Shown here: positions 63,400 to 64,000 of the stretch, in pieces | Numbering within the stretch: position 1 is the stretch's first letter | How the letters are laid out: each line of letters starts with the position of its first letter | NCBI RefSeq assembly: GCF_010728725.1 | Contig: NZ_AP022606.1 | Location: 186,001-250,000 of the forward strand | Length of the DNA stretch: 64,000 bases | Source of the DNA: Mycobacterium branderi | GTDB lineage: Bacteria > Actinomycetota > Actinomycetes > Mycobacteriales > Mycobacteriaceae | Direction of reading: 5' to 3' | Notes under the pieces: model-generated | Databases searched by the model: none | Told to the model about the DNA's origin: nothing | The model's input: the letters and a program-made list of their open reading frames with translations, nothing else | Translations under genes and position numbers: made by a program

Positions 63400-64000
63400 C
63401 TGCCGAGCCGCCGTTCGCGCTGTGCGGCCCTTCGGGGGTTCTGGTTGCCGACGGCGTGCGGGCGACCTATCACGATGTGCCCGCCGCGCAAGCCGCGCTG
63501 CGCTCTGGTGCAACGCCAATCATCTTGGGCGCGTTGCCTTTTGACATCACTCAGCCAGCCGCATTGATGACGCCGCGAGCCGTGCGGCACTCCGACACGC
63601 TGCCCGCCTGGCCCGCCGGCCCCATGCCGAGCGTCCACATCGCCGGCGAGGTGCCCGCACCCGAGGAACACCGTGCCCGGGTGCGACGCGCCTGCGAGCA
63701 ACTAAGCGCACCGGGCAGCAGCCTGCACAAGGTGGTGCTGGCCCGCGCGTTGCGGTTGGTCGCCGACGGCCCGCTGGACGCCCGGGTCATTCTGCACCGG
63801 CTGGCCGCGAAAGACCCTGGCGCCTACGGCTATCTCGTCGACTTGACGCCCGCGGGCAACCGGTTTGCGGGCATGGCGCTGGTCGGCGCGAGCCCCGAGC
63901 TGCTGGTGGCGCGCGACGGCGACCGGGTGACGTGCCGGCCGTTCGCCGGGTCGGCGCCGCGTTCCGCCGATCCCGGGCTCGACGCCGCCGCCGCTGCCGC
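63396..64000 (+). CDS. entC: Isochorismate synthase EntC (partial, runs off the window end)
   Basis: About 201 codons are present from ATG 63396. The start MTAEPPFALCGPSGVLVADG leads to a chorismate-binding domain with SLHKVVLARAL and VGASPELLVARDGDRVTCRP before the window ends. The enzyme would convert chorismate to isochorismate for menaquinone or siderophore synthesis. The catalytic C-terminus lies outside the window, so completeness cannot be judged. Confidence 0.9.
   Translation, partial: MTAEPPFALCGPSGVLVADGVRATYHDVPAAQAALRSGATPIILGALPFDITQPAALMTPRAVRHSDTLPAWPAGPMPSVHIAGEVPAPEEHRARVRRACEQLSAPGSSLHKVVLARALRLVADGPLDARVILHRLAAKDPGAYGYLVDLTPAGNRFAGMALVGASPELLVARDGDRVTCRPFAGSAPRSADPGLDAAAAA

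Overview
The window is GC-rich chromosomal DNA from a mycobacterium. The right half (about 30.4-64 kb) keeps, as I recall it, the gene order of M. tuberculosis Rv3193c-Rv3215: UPF0182 membrane protein, PDZ/Lon-type protease, DUF2342 protein, cyclodehydratase-like protein, ABC1 kinase, whiB7, uvrD2, mycoredoxin mrx1, nudC, a potassium channel, adnB-adnA, lipV, an alkyltransferase-like protein, a TIGR02569-type protein, moeZ, DUF3152, TetR, TB9.4-like, MmpS-like, ferritin-like, an rhlE-type helicase, a beta-propeller protein, a ParA ATPase, gpm2 and entC (cut by the window end). Two places differ from that remembered order: a DoxX-like gene between the potassium channel and adnB, and a pair of type VII secretion-like genes between adnA and lipV. 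An initiator tRNA-Met lies at the junction with the left half.

The left half (0-30 kb) is accessory. From 0 to 15 kb it holds catabolic genes in short, often divergent units: five oxidoreductase units (three SDRs, an AcuI-type reductase and a zinc alcohol dehydrogenase), a two-subunit acyl-CoA dehydrogenase, three paralogous NTF2/SnoaL-like proteins, NIPSNAP, VOC, flavin reductase and ABM proteins, an esterase and a small ferredoxin. From 15.7 to 24.9 kb a full minus-strand mce operon (two YrbE permeases, MceA-F, a Mce-associated membrane protein and a small secreted protein) encodes a lipid importer without its ATPase. From 25 to 30 kb come secreted proteins, a tandem Lrp/AsnC regulator and a second copy of one SDR.

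The most informative observation is regulatory. Two operator families are interleaved over the left 30 kb. Motif 1 (TAGATTGATCTA) occurs at six places in the first 11 kb, including beside the TetR gene at the window start and directly against the start codon of an apparently leaderless NIPSNAP gene. Motif 2 (ATCTGACA-N8-TGTCAGAT) occurs at five places: before both copies of the duplicated SDR, before a SnoaL-like gene, before a small unknown gene, and over the mce promoter. This suggests that uptake by the Mce system and catabolism by the neighbouring enzymes are co-regulated. There are also decayed gene fragments at 10.2-10.7 kb, a whiB7 attenuator leader with an upstream ORF and terminator, and a 58-bp palindromic repeat present twice at convergent gene ends.
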